From positions 1,364,001-1,428,000 of the forward strand of contig NZ_CP020809.1 of assembly GCF_002157835.1 (NCBI RefSeq): 64,000 nt of DNA. The letters are read 5' to 3'. Made by a program: the position numbers and the translations under genes. The DNA is from Mycobacterium dioxanotrophicus (GTDB lineage: Bacteria; Actinomycetota; Actinomycetes; Mycobacteriales; Mycobacteriaceae). Below, piece after piece: positions 28,701 through 37,251 of the stretch. The notes beneath the pieces are model-generated. The model was not told where the DNA came from, made no database searches, and saw only the letters and a list, made by a program, of their open reading frames with translations. Positions within the stretch are counted from its first letter, which is position 1. Each line of letters opens with the position of its first letter.

Positions 28701-30498
28701 GGCGGTGCAGGTGGTCTGCGACGCCGGCCGTGAATCGGACACGATTCTGGTGACGGGCACGACCGACCGGGAGATTTTGAAGCAAGCGCTCGAATGCCTG
28801 CTGTACGACAATTCCGACAGACGCGTCGACCTGTTGCTCAAAGATATGGAGCAACGCCGTAATTCGGCACGGATTCGAGCGATCAGGAACGCGTCCAGCG
28901 ATGCTGAACGTCTCCTCATGTTCGCAGGGGAGGAGCGTCTGAGGACGCTGGTTCCGAAGGATGCGCTCACCTATCTGGTCAACGACGGCTTGCTGGAACC
29001 TCATGGCCTCGACCTTGCCGAGCTCTGCGTGACGATGCTGGGAGTCCGCGCATTGGAACGTGCATGCCGTGTGGATCCGAACGGGCTGCCTGTCCCCGCG
29101 CCGTCGACATGGGCGGGGTCGTTCAACACTCGAGCCTGGGTGAAACGACTCGGGTTCGGCGAGGAATGGGCGGGTCGGAAGGCGAGGCAGCGTAACAAGC
29201 CGACGGAATACATCGACGGGCCAACACAGCTCGATGAGCTCCACGACTACCAGCAGGTGGTCTCGCAGCGGCTCACTGACCTGCTGCGTGGGGTCGGGCC
29301 CAGGCGGGGAATCGTCTCACTTCCCACCGGCGCCGGGAAGACCCGAGTTGCGGTCCAGACCGTCATCCAGGCGATCCGCGACGGCAGCCTCGACGGATTG
29401 GCGCACGGAACCGCCTTCGCTGGGCCCATCCTGTGGTTGGCCGACGGAGAAGAACTCTGTGAGCAGGCGATCGATGCGTGGTCGTATCTGTGGCGCGCCC
29501 TCGGACGTCAGGACACCCAACTGATCCTCAGTCGATTCTGGGCGAACTACGACATGGAGGAGGAATTGGCAGGCGTGCAGGTCGTGGTGGCGACATGGCA
29601 GAAGATCAAGGCCTCCGCCGTCGACAACGTCGACTACGCCTGGTTGGCCGAAGCGCCGGTCGTCATCATCGACGAGGCGCACGGCGCGTACACGCCCTCC
29701 TACACCACGATCCTCGAATGGCTGGGCCGTGGCACGCGGCAACGCGACAAGCCCCTGATCGGCTTGACGGCCACACCATTTCGGGGACGTCGCGACAGTG
29801 CGGAAACCGAACGCCTCCTGGCACGATTCGACGACAACCGGCTGGATGAGGGGGTATTCGGGGATGAACACCCACAAGTGAGGTTGCAGCGGGACCGGGT
29901 TCTTGCTCGGGCGCGCCTGGAAATACTCGGCGGTGTGTCGATCGATCTGTCGGAGAAGGAACTCGACGAGTTCAGGAAGATGGGCTGGCTGGCAAAGAGC
30001 GCCGAAACTCGGCTCGGCCGGAATGAAGACCGTACGCGCACGATTGTCCAGTCGATCCTGAGCAAGCCCGAGAACTGGCAGATCGTCGTGTTCGCCGCCT
30101 CAGTCGAGAATGCTCAGACTTTGGCCACATTGCTGACGCTCCACGGTCGCCCGGCGGCCTCCATCGACCAGGACACCGGACCCGAGGATCGGCGTGTAGC
30201 GATCGAACGGTTCAAGTCGGGCGAACTCAAGGTGCTGACGAACTACGCCGTGCTGTCCCAAGGTTTCGACGCGCCCAAGACCGACGCCGTGTACATCACG
30301 CGCCCGACCAGCAGCGAGGTCCGCTACCAACAGATGGTGGGTCGCGGTCTTCGTGGTCCGAAAAACGGTGGTACCGAAGAAGTTCTGATCGTCAACATGC
30401 TGGACAACATCGTCGAGTTCGGCGACAGCATCGTGTACCAGAGCTTGAAGGACATCACGGAAGCAGAACGCGAAGAGGAGCCTGCCGATGTCGCATGA
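25786..30498 (+). CDS. Sacsin-like GHKL ATPase fused to a superfamily 2 helicase
   Basis: A 1570-residue protein, GTG start at 25786. Residues about 45-130 form a GHKL/HSP90-type ATP site as in sacsin N-terminal domains: ELVQNSADAL (N box), YVANEGHPFEDAG and RFGLGFKSI (glycine box). A long central part of about 1000 residues has no motif I recognise. The C-terminal 400 residues are a helicase: SLPTGAGKTRVAVQT (about 1180), IIDEAHGAY (about 1294), GLTATPFRG, LSQGFDAPKTD and QQMVGRGLRGP (about 1516). It is the first gene of a plus-strand operon; its last codons overlap the UvrD gene by 11 bases. By context it is a sensor-motor component of a DISARM-like defence system. The GHKL part may act as an ATP-driven clamp or switch, which is inference. 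Confidence 0.85.
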   Translation: MTVRGWADPDRALEGLVDEFRDKCVRVYKEDRNRVEEDAGKERGIAEGGYGRKQIQELVQNSADALQGAPGRIQVSLTSDALYVANEGHPFEDAGVRALLYTHLSNKTGAEIGRFGLGFKSISGISDSPQIFSRSVSFEFSRRQSAAELSRELDRHYEPSEVPALRLAWTLNPAVEFFADAVLADLAAWAATVVKAPLKNGVAAQLSAEIEEFDESFNLFAPHVRILDLVDAVTGRERHFKAAKSGNRVTLTTEDGDRQWLVVSTEHKPSLKALESAGHAARRNSVTVSWALPLTGRVELGQLSAFFPVKSDLTLSGRVNAPWKLSDDRINVIECEFNYEILTEVVPQLVVAARKDLIADGAFGRYIDVLPARGKESRSWADKVVNEPVFQALRDSRCLPDLDGQLRAPSALQRIPDDVAELAGRWLAVTGNRGAWVHPDCTTSTERRSKVDRLLQDDDRIKQPGRVLHWLQSVVAEPQAARSGAAIELAAELVRKGGNVEMDVRDARIVLLENGSLAQPVRGRCFLRTSPAQTGRSFVAEAVARGASTVDALKHLGITAYEDGGEMLQLLTELRHTGKVDWDELWIAMRGSGVQQVHEAFDGVLAGKAAKVIRVRNGHGRWVLPEGLYYAGECLKPLKEDGAYLVDGDYHAADHEILYLLGVRSRPSRSAAGSSEKWVSQYQGVVRERLGDELGLGLQARLGIEIAGVDAVLGPLGCLPDLSVTNRLALSAAVINDVEVSRVRVTHPNVPKTARYVAPELWWVRQHGMLQSSLGAVPVAEAFIAEVPGVPEGLIPCVSQMVLSSDAERVLGLKREMADLDPSGFSSLVQIHVKRDDVLRVGQTYAWWCWTHQEAEPPDRLWVWRDGQWIEEDRKAVAVVHRKESYDELGEFGVACVLVDSIEDVHTLSELWGCLEGRDLPVTYSYETSAEPELLIDVFPVLDTLPGADELQGLVLQKCLSIRKVAAVPGQPAVQVVCDAGRESDTILVTGTTDREILKQALECLLYDNSDRRVDLLLKDMEQRRNSARIRAIRNASSDAERLLMFAGEERLRTLVPKDALTYLVNDGLLEPHGLDLAELCVTMLGVRALERACRVDPNGLPVPAPSTWAGSFNTRAWVKRLGFGEEWAGRKARQRNKPTEYIDGPTQLDELHDYQQVVSQRLTDLLRGVGPRRGIVSLPTGAGKTRVAVQTVIQAIRDGSLDGLAHGTAFAGPILWLADGEELCEQAIDAWSYLWRALGRQDTQLILSRFWANYDMEEELAGVQVVVATWQKIKASAVDNVDYAWLAEAPVVIIDEAHGAYTPSYTTILEWLGRGTRQRDKPLIGLTATPFRGRRDSAETERLLARFDDNRLDEGVFGDEHPQVRLQRDRVLARARLEILGGVSIDLSEKELDEFRKMGWLAKSAETRLGRNEDRTRTIVQSILSKPENWQIVVFAASVENAQTLATLLTLHGRPAASIDQDTGPEDRRVAIERFKSGELKVLTNYAVLSQGFDAPKTDAVYITRPTSSEVRYQQMVGRGLRGPKNGGTEEVLIVNMLDNIVEFGDSIVYQSLKDITEAEREEEPADVA

Positions 30499-32302
30499 CG
30501 AACGGCACGAAATCGAACTCAACGAGCAACAGCTGCGAGTGGTGGAGGCGGCTGCCGACGCACGTCTGCTCGTGATCGCCGGGGCCGGGCAAGGGAAGAC
30601 CGAAGTCGTCGCCAGCCGAATCAACAGCCTGGTGAGCGACGAGGGTCTGACGGCTTCCGACGAGATTCTCGTCCTGAGCTTTTCTCGTGCCGCGGTATCG
30701 GCAGTCAGGACCCGGCTGGATGCGAGAGATGTTGCAGCGGCAAATGTTCGGACGTTCGACTCATTTGCGAGCGTCTTGCTGATGGGAGCAGGTATCGAGC
30801 CCGAGGGCAGTTTCGACGCTCGCATCAGGAGCGCCACGCAATTGCTGAGCGAGGCCGACAGGGCGCCCGACGAGGTTGAACTCTTGCGCCACGTCGTCCT
30901 CGACGAGGTACAGGATCTTGTCGGAGACCGAGCCGATTTTGTCCTCGCGATCTTGAGATGGCTTGATCAAGAAGCAGGAATCACCGCCTTGGGGGACCCG
31001 TTGCAAGGCGTGTATGACTTCCAGCTGGAGGATTCACTCAGCAAGACGACGTTCGAGGACGTCTTCAACTCCCTCAAAGGATCCTTCGGTTGTGAAACCG
31101 TGGGCCTGGGCAGGAATTACCGGGCCAGGGGCAAGTATCCGAAAGACGTTGTCGCGCTGGGTGATAAGCTCCGTACCAGCGTCGACGGTAACAAAGCAGA
31201 TGACCTACTGGTGGACCTGGTTTACGAACTGCCCTACCGCGGGGAGATCGAAGACTGGTTCGACCTTGTCACGCCGGGGCCCGGCAAGAAGACAGCCGTG
31301 CTGTGCACGACAAACGCAGACGTGCTTCGAGTGTCGCGATTTCTCAACGAGAAGTCCGTTGCACACGCTGTCCGCCGGCAGGCGCAGGATTTCGGTGCAG
31401 CACGGTGGATCGCCGGTGCGCTCGGTCCCCTGCCCGGTCCGAAGGAACGACGCTCGGAGGTCGAAGCTGCGCTGGAACGGATGCTCGCCGAACACGATGT
31501 GGGCGAGAAGTGGAATGAACTCAAGTCTGCCGAGGGGCGAACACGTGATTTCGACTCACTGGACCTTCACAGATTAGGCAGCCTGGTCAAGGCGCGGGCG
31601 TTGCCGCTCACCCTCACCGAGCCCGATCTCAGTTCGGTGATCGTGTCGACGATTCATCGGGCCAAGGGGCTGGAGTTCGACTCGGTCTTCGTCGTTGAAC
31701 CCTCATGGTTGCCGGAGGACGAGGATATTTGGACAAGGGTGCGTCGTGAGTACGTGGCGTTGAGTCGAGCGCGCGAGGAAATCTTCACCTGCAGGTTGCC
31801 TCAATCCGGGCCGATGATCAAGGCCGACGACCGGCTCGGGCGCTTCAAAGAGGAGGCCTGGAGCAAGAAGAAGCGCGGGGCGACATGGACGAGAGCACTC
31901 GAGTTTCTGTACGGCGATGTTGAAACTGCCTGCCCTGCTGCGTCAGACACCGTCGATGCGCAACGCATCCAACAGACGCTGCAAACACTCGATGACGTCG
32001 GAATGAGGGTCTACGCAGAACTCGACGAGGCCGAGTCCACCGAGGAACTGCCGTCCTACTTGTTGGTCACACAAGACCTGAAGCCACTGGGGCGCACCAG
32101 CATTGCATTCAACCACGCCTTTCAGAAGACGTTCGGATGGTTGAAGAAACGTCCGACTGTAATCGATGGCCTCTCGCTGGTCTCGGTTGAGACGGTCGCG
32201 GGTGACTATCGCGAGTCGGAGAAGGCTGGCCTCGGAAGCTCGGGTTCCTGGCTGGTGCCACGAATAACGGGTCTGGCCCGCCCTGACTTGTACGCGAACT
32301 AG
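30488..32302 (+). CDS. UvrD-like superfamily 1 helicase
   Basis: A 604-residue protein. Its ATG at 30488 lies within the end of the upstream gene. Helicase motifs: LNEQQLRVVEAAADA (Q motif), VIAGAGQGKTEV (Walker A, about residue 30), LSFSRAAVSAVRTRL (Ia), VVLDEVQDLVGD (Walker B, about 138), ALGDPLQGVYDF (III), STIHRAKGLEFDSV (V, about 387) and YVALSRAREEIF (VI). It is shorter than UvrD/PcrA (about 700 residues), with reduced insertion domains and an extra C-terminal 130 residues of unknown fold. It probably unwinds DNA with 3'-5' polarity as part of the same complex or pathway as the HATPase-helicase and DrmA/DrmB, between which it is encoded. Confidence 0.88.
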   Translation: MSHDERHEIELNEQQLRVVEAAADARLLVIAGAGQGKTEVVASRINSLVSDEGLTASDEILVLSFSRAAVSAVRTRLDARDVAAANVRTFDSFASVLLMGAGIEPEGSFDARIRSATQLLSEADRAPDEVELLRHVVLDEVQDLVGDRADFVLAILRWLDQEAGITALGDPLQGVYDFQLEDSLSKTTFEDVFNSLKGSFGCETVGLGRNYRARGKYPKDVVALGDKLRTSVDGNKADDLLVDLVYELPYRGEIEDWFDLVTPGPGKKTAVLCTTNADVLRVSRFLNEKSVAHAVRRQAQDFGAARWIAGALGPLPGPKERRSEVEAALERMLAEHDVGEKWNELKSAEGRTRDFDSLDLHRLGSLVKARALPLTLTEPDLSSVIVSTIHRAKGLEFDSVFVVEPSWLPEDEDIWTRVRREYVALSRAREEIFTCRLPQSGPMIKADDRLGRFKEEAWSKKKRGATWTRALEFLYGDVETACPAASDTVDAQRIQQTLQTLDDVGMRVYAELDEAESTEELPSYLLVTQDLKPLGRTSIAFNHAFQKTFGWLKKRPTVIDGLSLVSVETVAGDYRESEKAGLGSSGSWLVPRITGLARPDLYAN

Positions 32303-32317
32303 GAGTTGCAGCCCACG

Positions 32318-35300
32318 ATGGCGAATCTTGCCGAGCAATACAGTTTTCGCGACGATCTCGTCGACGAATTGATCAAGGATCTGGTCGGGCCTGCAGAGGG
32401 GCCGGACGAGGTCATCACAGACCTACCGCTGGACAGGTACATCGCCGGTGTTCTCTGGCCTGCAGACGATGTGCTGCAGGAGGCGGCAGAACCTGTCAGT
32501 GGCGAGGCCGAAGAGAACGATTCCGGCGACAGTCCGATCTCCCAGGCTCTGATGCGCTACCCAACCTCGATGGGAATTACGTTCTCCGTCGACCTGGCGA
32601 AGGCTACCTCGGTTCAAATCGCAATCGAGGCCGCCAAATACGCTCCATCGGGTGCCACGGGCAGTGGTGAGTCGTCCGATCAACGGTCGGGGCGGCGCAA
32701 TCAGAAGGTGAAACCGGACTCGTGGGCTCGCAACCAACAAGTCGTCGACCCCATCGAGTGGGACGTCGCGACGCCGGGCGCGAAGAAGGTCGACGTCGTG
32801 CCGGGACTCCAGCTGTACGTCTACAGCCGTGTGCCGAAAGACGGCCGCGTGGCGGTGTCGGTGGCGCTGCGTAACACGCAGGTGCCTCCCAAGGGAGAAT
32901 TCCGCGACGCATATGCCTGGTTTCAGGTCGGAGTGGAGGTCCGGTCGCCCGAGAAGGCCATCGTCGACCGGTCCTCGTACGGTGTCCTTAGCGAGGATTC
33001 TGACCTGCGTTCGGCAGCCTTGTTGTACCGCAACGCGCGGGTCTTCGCGATCGGCCACGGCTGTGCCGCCACCTGGGATCGTGGAGGTGCGTCATCTCAT
33101 GTCGGACGGGTGGCATCGACGTTTGTCCCTCGGCAAGAGGTTTACAGGGCGAAACCTGGTGGCGTCAGCGACGCTGTCAACCTGCGGATGTCGTTCCTGG
33201 CTAACGCCACTGACGGAGAGTTGGCGGAGAACCTCGGTCAGCTGGTCACCGAGTACCGCGAGTGGATCGACCGGTTGAGTGCAGCTGTTGAGAGCGGCGA
33301 GGCGGATGTCGAGGACGGGCTGCAGGATGTTGCCGAGGAACATGTCACACGTGCCCGGACTGCGGCCGAACGCATACAGAACGGCATCGACTTGATCGTC
33401 ACCGATCCCGTTGCAGGGCGTGCATTTCGGCTTGCGAACGCGGCGATGCAGATGCAGCGCGCACGTCAGGACTGGGTCCGCAATGGTGCTGTCGGAGCCG
33501 TCGGCGACGGTACCGAGCAAAAATGGCGACCCTTCCAGATCGCCTACATTCTGCTCAACCTTCCGGGCCTTGCTGATGCAGATCACGACGACCGGGACAT
33601 CGCAGATCTCCTGTGGTTCCCCACCGGTGGTGGTAAGACGGAGGCCTACCTCGGACTGGTCGCCTTCACGATCATTCACCGCAGACTTAAGGATCCTGAA
33701 GCCCTCGGCGTGGCAGTCATCATGCGTTACACCCTCCGCCTGTTGACAATTCAACAATTCGAGCGTGCAACGATGTTGCTTTGCTCGCTGGAGCGGTTGC
33801 GGCAGCGTGAGAACGACCTTGGAGGCCGCGCGTTTTCGATCGGCCTGTGGGTCGGCCAAGGTGCAACGCCGAATACCTTGGTCGAGGCCCGCAAGTCGCT
33901 CAAGGCGCTCGACCAGCGCCAGGAGCTCAACGAGAAGAACCCGGTCCAGCTGACCCAGTGTCCCTGGTGCGGTCAAGACCTGAACGAAACCCATTATTCC
34001 GTGACGAAGGGTCCCGAAGAGAGGCTTACGATCGCATGCGGAAACAGCTCATGTGACTTCCGCGACGGCCTGCCGGCCTATGTCGTCGATCAGGACATCT
34101 ACCGCATGCGCCCAGAGCTGGTCCTCGGCACCGTCGACAAGTTCGCGCAGATGGCCTGGCGCGAAGACGTGCGAAAGCTGTTCGCGCGGGATGGAATTGG
34201 AACTCCGCCCTCGCTGATCATCCAGGACGAGCTGCACCTGATCTCGGGGCCGCTCGGTTCGATCGTGGGACTGTACGAAGCCGCCATCGATGCGGCCTGC
34301 GGGCGACTGACCTCTGAAGGTCTGATCAAGGGCAGACCGAAGATCATCGCCTCGACCGCGACGATCCGCCGTGCCGATCGTCAGATCCGTGCCGTGTTCA
34401 ACCGCCGTGCCGAGCAATTCCCGCCTCCCGGTATCGATCCCGATCAGTCGTTCTTCGCAGAACCTGCCCCGCGCCATCAAGAGGGCACGCGCGAGTACGT
34501 CGGGGTGATGGCCCCAGCAACCAGCCATGCGACCCTCATGGTTAGGGTCTATGCCGCGATTTTGCAGGCAGCTCATGATCTGTCGGGAAGTCCCGAGACC
34601 AGGGATCCGTACTGGACACTCCTCGGCTATTTCAACAGCCTCCGAGTGTTGGGCAGCGCTAATCTTCAAGTCCAGGATGACGTGAAGGCCCGGCTGGAGC
34701 TGGTTGCCCGTCGCAAGCGCGCATCCCCGCGGAGTCTGAGGCCTGCGGTGGAGTTGACCAGCCGAGAGCCCTCCGCCAATATTCCGCGAATACTGAAGAG
34801 CCTTGAGCGAGACGTCACTTCGGACTCGGCGAATGACGTAGTCCTCGCGACAAACATGATTTCGGTCGGTGTCGACATCGACCGCCTCGGGCTGATGGCG
34901 GTGATGGGTCAACCCCAATCGAGTGCCGAGTACATCCAGGCCACCAGCCGCGTCGGACGCCGGCATCCCGGTTTGGTTGTCACGATATTCAACGCTGCCC
35001 GTTCACGTGACAGGTCGCACTACGAGAACTTCGTCCCGTATCACCAGGCGCTGTACCGTGCGGTCGAAGCGACAAGTGCAACACCGTTCGCCGCTCGCGC
35101 GCGTGATCGTGCCCTGCACGGTGTGCTCGTCTCACTCACCCGGCTCATGGTGGACGCCCTGGCGGGCAATGAGGCTGCGCACAAGGCGGCCGATCGATAC
35201 GACGAGATCACGCAACTGGCGGAGTACCTCGGGCAGCGAGCGCAGGACGTCACCGATCCGGAGGAAGCGGAGGACACCAAGAATCAGCTCGGCGAGCTGC

Positions 35301-35521
35301 TTGCGGTGTGGGACGAGGCTGCACGATCCCGCCCGGACATGCAATACAGGAACAGTCGCGACTATGACGATTCGCTACTCGTACCCTCCGATGTGGCGTT
35401 GACGGATGACGACATCGAATACTCCACCCGAGAGACGCCATGGCCGACCCCGCAGAGCATGCGGGACGTCGACGCCGAAAGCACGCTTTACCAAATACCC
35501 GCAAGGAAGGTGCCCCGATGA
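32318..35521 (+). CDS. drmA: DrmA-like helicase of a DISARM-type system
   Basis: A 1067-residue protein. I chose the ATG at 32318: AGGAG lies 12 bases upstream, while the TTG at 32306 directly abuts AGGAG. The N-terminal 400 residues (starting NLAEQYSFRDDLVDELIKD) are a conserved DrmA region of mixed fold. The helicase part has FPTGGGKTEAYLGL (Walker A, about 434), CPWCG with a later CGNSSCDF pair (possible zinc site), QDELHLISGPLGS (DExH, about 636), ATATIRRAD-like motif III, and TNMISVGVDIDRLGL with QATSRVGRRHPG (V and VI, about 845-880). DrmA and DrmB form a DNA-binding complex in DISARM that recognises incoming DNA. It overlaps drmB by four bases (ATGA). Confidence 0.87.
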   Translation: MANLAEQYSFRDDLVDELIKDLVGPAEGPDEVITDLPLDRYIAGVLWPADDVLQEAAEPVSGEAEENDSGDSPISQALMRYPTSMGITFSVDLAKATSVQIAIEAAKYAPSGATGSGESSDQRSGRRNQKVKPDSWARNQQVVDPIEWDVATPGAKKVDVVPGLQLYVYSRVPKDGRVAVSVALRNTQVPPKGEFRDAYAWFQVGVEVRSPEKAIVDRSSYGVLSEDSDLRSAALLYRNARVFAIGHGCAATWDRGGASSHVGRVASTFVPRQEVYRAKPGGVSDAVNLRMSFLANATDGELAENLGQLVTEYREWIDRLSAAVESGEADVEDGLQDVAEEHVTRARTAAERIQNGIDLIVTDPVAGRAFRLANAAMQMQRARQDWVRNGAVGAVGDGTEQKWRPFQIAYILLNLPGLADADHDDRDIADLLWFPTGGGKTEAYLGLVAFTIIHRRLKDPEALGVAVIMRYTLRLLTIQQFERATMLLCSLERLRQRENDLGGRAFSIGLWVGQGATPNTLVEARKSLKALDQRQELNEKNPVQLTQCPWCGQDLNETHYSVTKGPEERLTIACGNSSCDFRDGLPAYVVDQDIYRMRPELVLGTVDKFAQMAWREDVRKLFARDGIGTPPSLIIQDELHLISGPLGSIVGLYEAAIDAACGRLTSEGLIKGRPKIIASTATIRRADRQIRAVFNRRAEQFPPPGIDPDQSFFAEPAPRHQEGTREYVGVMAPATSHATLMVRVYAAILQAAHDLSGSPETRDPYWTLLGYFNSLRVLGSANLQVQDDVKARLELVARRKRASPRSLRPAVELTSREPSANIPRILKSLERDVTSDSANDVVLATNMISVGVDIDRLGLMAVMGQPQSSAEYIQATSRVGRRHPGLVVTIFNAARSRDRSHYENFVPYHQALYRAVEATSATPFAARARDRALHGVLVSLTRLMVDALAGNEAAHKAADRYDEITQLAEYLGQRAQDVTDPEEAEDTKNQLGELLAVWDEAARSRPDMQYRNSRDYDDSLLVPSDVALTDDDIEYSTRETPWPTPQSMRDVDAESTLYQIPARKVPR

Positions 35522-37251
35522 ACACCCCAAAAGCTCGGCGGAGTCAGTTGCTGAGCACCTACGGCGTGGGCGGGCTTTTCCCCTCTGAATCAACCAGTTT
35601 CATGATCGCCGGTCTCCACGAGTGGAACGTCGACAGAGCCGAACACATCGCCGAGCCGCGCCTGGCCAGGGCGCTCGGCGTGACGGAGCTCAAGGCACCG
35701 CCCGCCGGTGGAAAGCGCGATGTGCCGGTCATTCGATACCCGTACACCCAGGTGTGCCCCAAATGTCGACGCATCGGCGCGCTCTCGCAGTTGTCCAATG
35801 ACAAGAACGAGGCCAAGTGCAAGGCCTGCAAGGTCGATCTAAGTCCGTTCCGATTGATGGGTGCTTGCCGCAACGGTCATGTGAGTGAGTTTCCCGTCTA
35901 CTGGTGGCTGCACAAGGGGCAGCAGGACAAGATCCGCGGCCATGAGCACGAGATGAAGCTCAACGTGCTGGGACGCACGTCCTCGCTCGGGGATCTGATT
36001 CTGGAATGCACATGTGGAGTCGATAGCCGCAGCCTCGACGGGGCGATCGGTGCGGGGTCTCTCAGCGATTTCGGTAAGTGCAGCGGATTGCGCCCGTGGC
36101 TCGGACTCGAGACGAACGAGGAATGCGACCAATACCCGCGTGCGGTCCAGCGCGGTGCCTCGAACGTCTGGTTCCCGGCCGTGCGGTCCTCGATTTCCAT
36201 CCCACCGTACTCGGAAGCCCTCGCGAAGTTCGTGGACAAACACTGGGAGATGGTCAAGGACCCAGCTGCGGTGATCCCGCCCGTGCTGGCCGGTCTGGCT
36301 GCGATGTCCAAAGGGCGCTTCACCGCTGACCAGATCAACGGTGAGATCGAACGCCGTCGCGGTGAGGAGGACGACGACGAGGAGGTCTCGGAGGCCAAGC
36401 TCCGCGCCGACGAGTACAAGGCGTTGGTCGAGGGACGTGACGACGAAGGAATCGACTCAGACTTCGTATGCCTCCGCCGCGACGTTCCTGATGGCTTCGA
36501 ATCCCTGATCTCTGACGTGCGGAAGGTGACCAGGCTCCGCGAAGTGCGTGCGTTGCAGGGGTTTACCCGTCTCGACGGTGCTCCCGATCCATCCGGACCA
36601 GCGCAAAAGCTGTGCGCACTCGCCCCCACGCACCTGCACTGGTTGCCTGCGATCGAAGTGATAGGTGAGGGTGTGTTCCTCGCGTTCCGGCGCGAAGCAC
36701 TCGAGGAGTGGGCGGGCGGTGACTTCGCGCAGAAGCGACTGCGGGCGCTGCAGAAGGCAGCTGACCGGGCAGCGTTGGATTACGGCCGTCCCCAGGCGCC
36801 TGTCGACATCATCAAGGTAGCGATCCACACGCTTTCGCACATCATCATCGACCAATTGTCCCTCGACGCCGGTTACCCAGCGGCTGCGCTCCGTGAGCGG
36901 CTGTTCGTGAACGACAAGGTGGCCGGGCTTCTGGTCTACACGGCAAGCTCGGACTCGGCGGGAAGCCTCGGTGGGGTCGCCTCAATGGCGGAGACCGAAC
37001 ACCTTGGGACCGCGCTCAGCGAAGGGCTGCAACGTCTGTCGTGGTGTTCATCCGATCCGGTGTGTATCGAATCGGCGGGATCAGGTGCCGACGGACTGAA
37101 TCTAGCAGCCTGCCATGCATGCGTCCTCGCGCCGGAGACGTCATGTGAGATGAACAATTCGTTCCTCGATCGGGCGGTGCTCTTCGGCACCCACGACGAG
37201 GGCTGTGAGGATGCCGGGTTGTTCAGTGAGCTCGTGGAGAAGGCAAGCTGA
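35518..37251 (+). CDS. drmB: DrmB-like DUF1998 protein of a DISARM-type system
   Basis: A 577-residue protein; the ATG at 35518 overlaps the drmA stop and follows AAGGAAGG. The frame is open 26 codons further upstream inside drmA, which I rejected. The start (RRSQLLSTYGVGGLFPSE) is typical of DrmB. Zinc-type clusters are VCPKCRR, KCKACK and ACRNGH in the first 130 residues. The C-terminal DUF1998 signature is complete: ACHACVLAPETSCEMNN...LDR, then GCEDAG. There is no helicase motif. DrmB works with DrmA, loading on DNA ends or forks in DISARM. The stop codon is immediately followed by the stop codon of the convergent methyltransferase gene, with no base between. Confidence 0.88.
   Translation: MNTPKARRSQLLSTYGVGGLFPSESTSFMIAGLHEWNVDRAEHIAEPRLARALGVTELKAPPAGGKRDVPVIRYPYTQVCPKCRRIGALSQLSNDKNEAKCKACKVDLSPFRLMGACRNGHVSEFPVYWWLHKGQQDKIRGHEHEMKLNVLGRTSSLGDLILECTCGVDSRSLDGAIGAGSLSDFGKCSGLRPWLGLETNEECDQYPRAVQRGASNVWFPAVRSSISIPPYSEALAKFVDKHWEMVKDPAAVIPPVLAGLAAMSKGRFTADQINGEIERRRGEEDDDEEVSEAKLRADEYKALVEGRDDEGIDSDFVCLRRDVPDGFESLISDVRKVTRLREVRALQGFTRLDGAPDPSGPAQKLCALAPTHLHWLPAIEVIGEGVFLAFRREALEEWAGGDFAQKRLRALQKAADRAALDYGRPQAPVDIIKVAIHTLSHIIIDQLSLDAGYPAAALRERLFVNDKVAGLLVYTASSDSAGSLGGVASMAETEHLGTALSEGLQRLSWCSSDPVCIESAGSGADGLNLAACHACVLAPETSCEMNNSFLDRAVLFGTHDEGCEDAGLFSELVEKAS

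Noticed and set aside
27559..29244. Minus-strand open frame of 561 codons inside the HATPase-helicase gene
   Set aside because: Unbroken by base composition only; no domain, and antisense to a well-supported gene.
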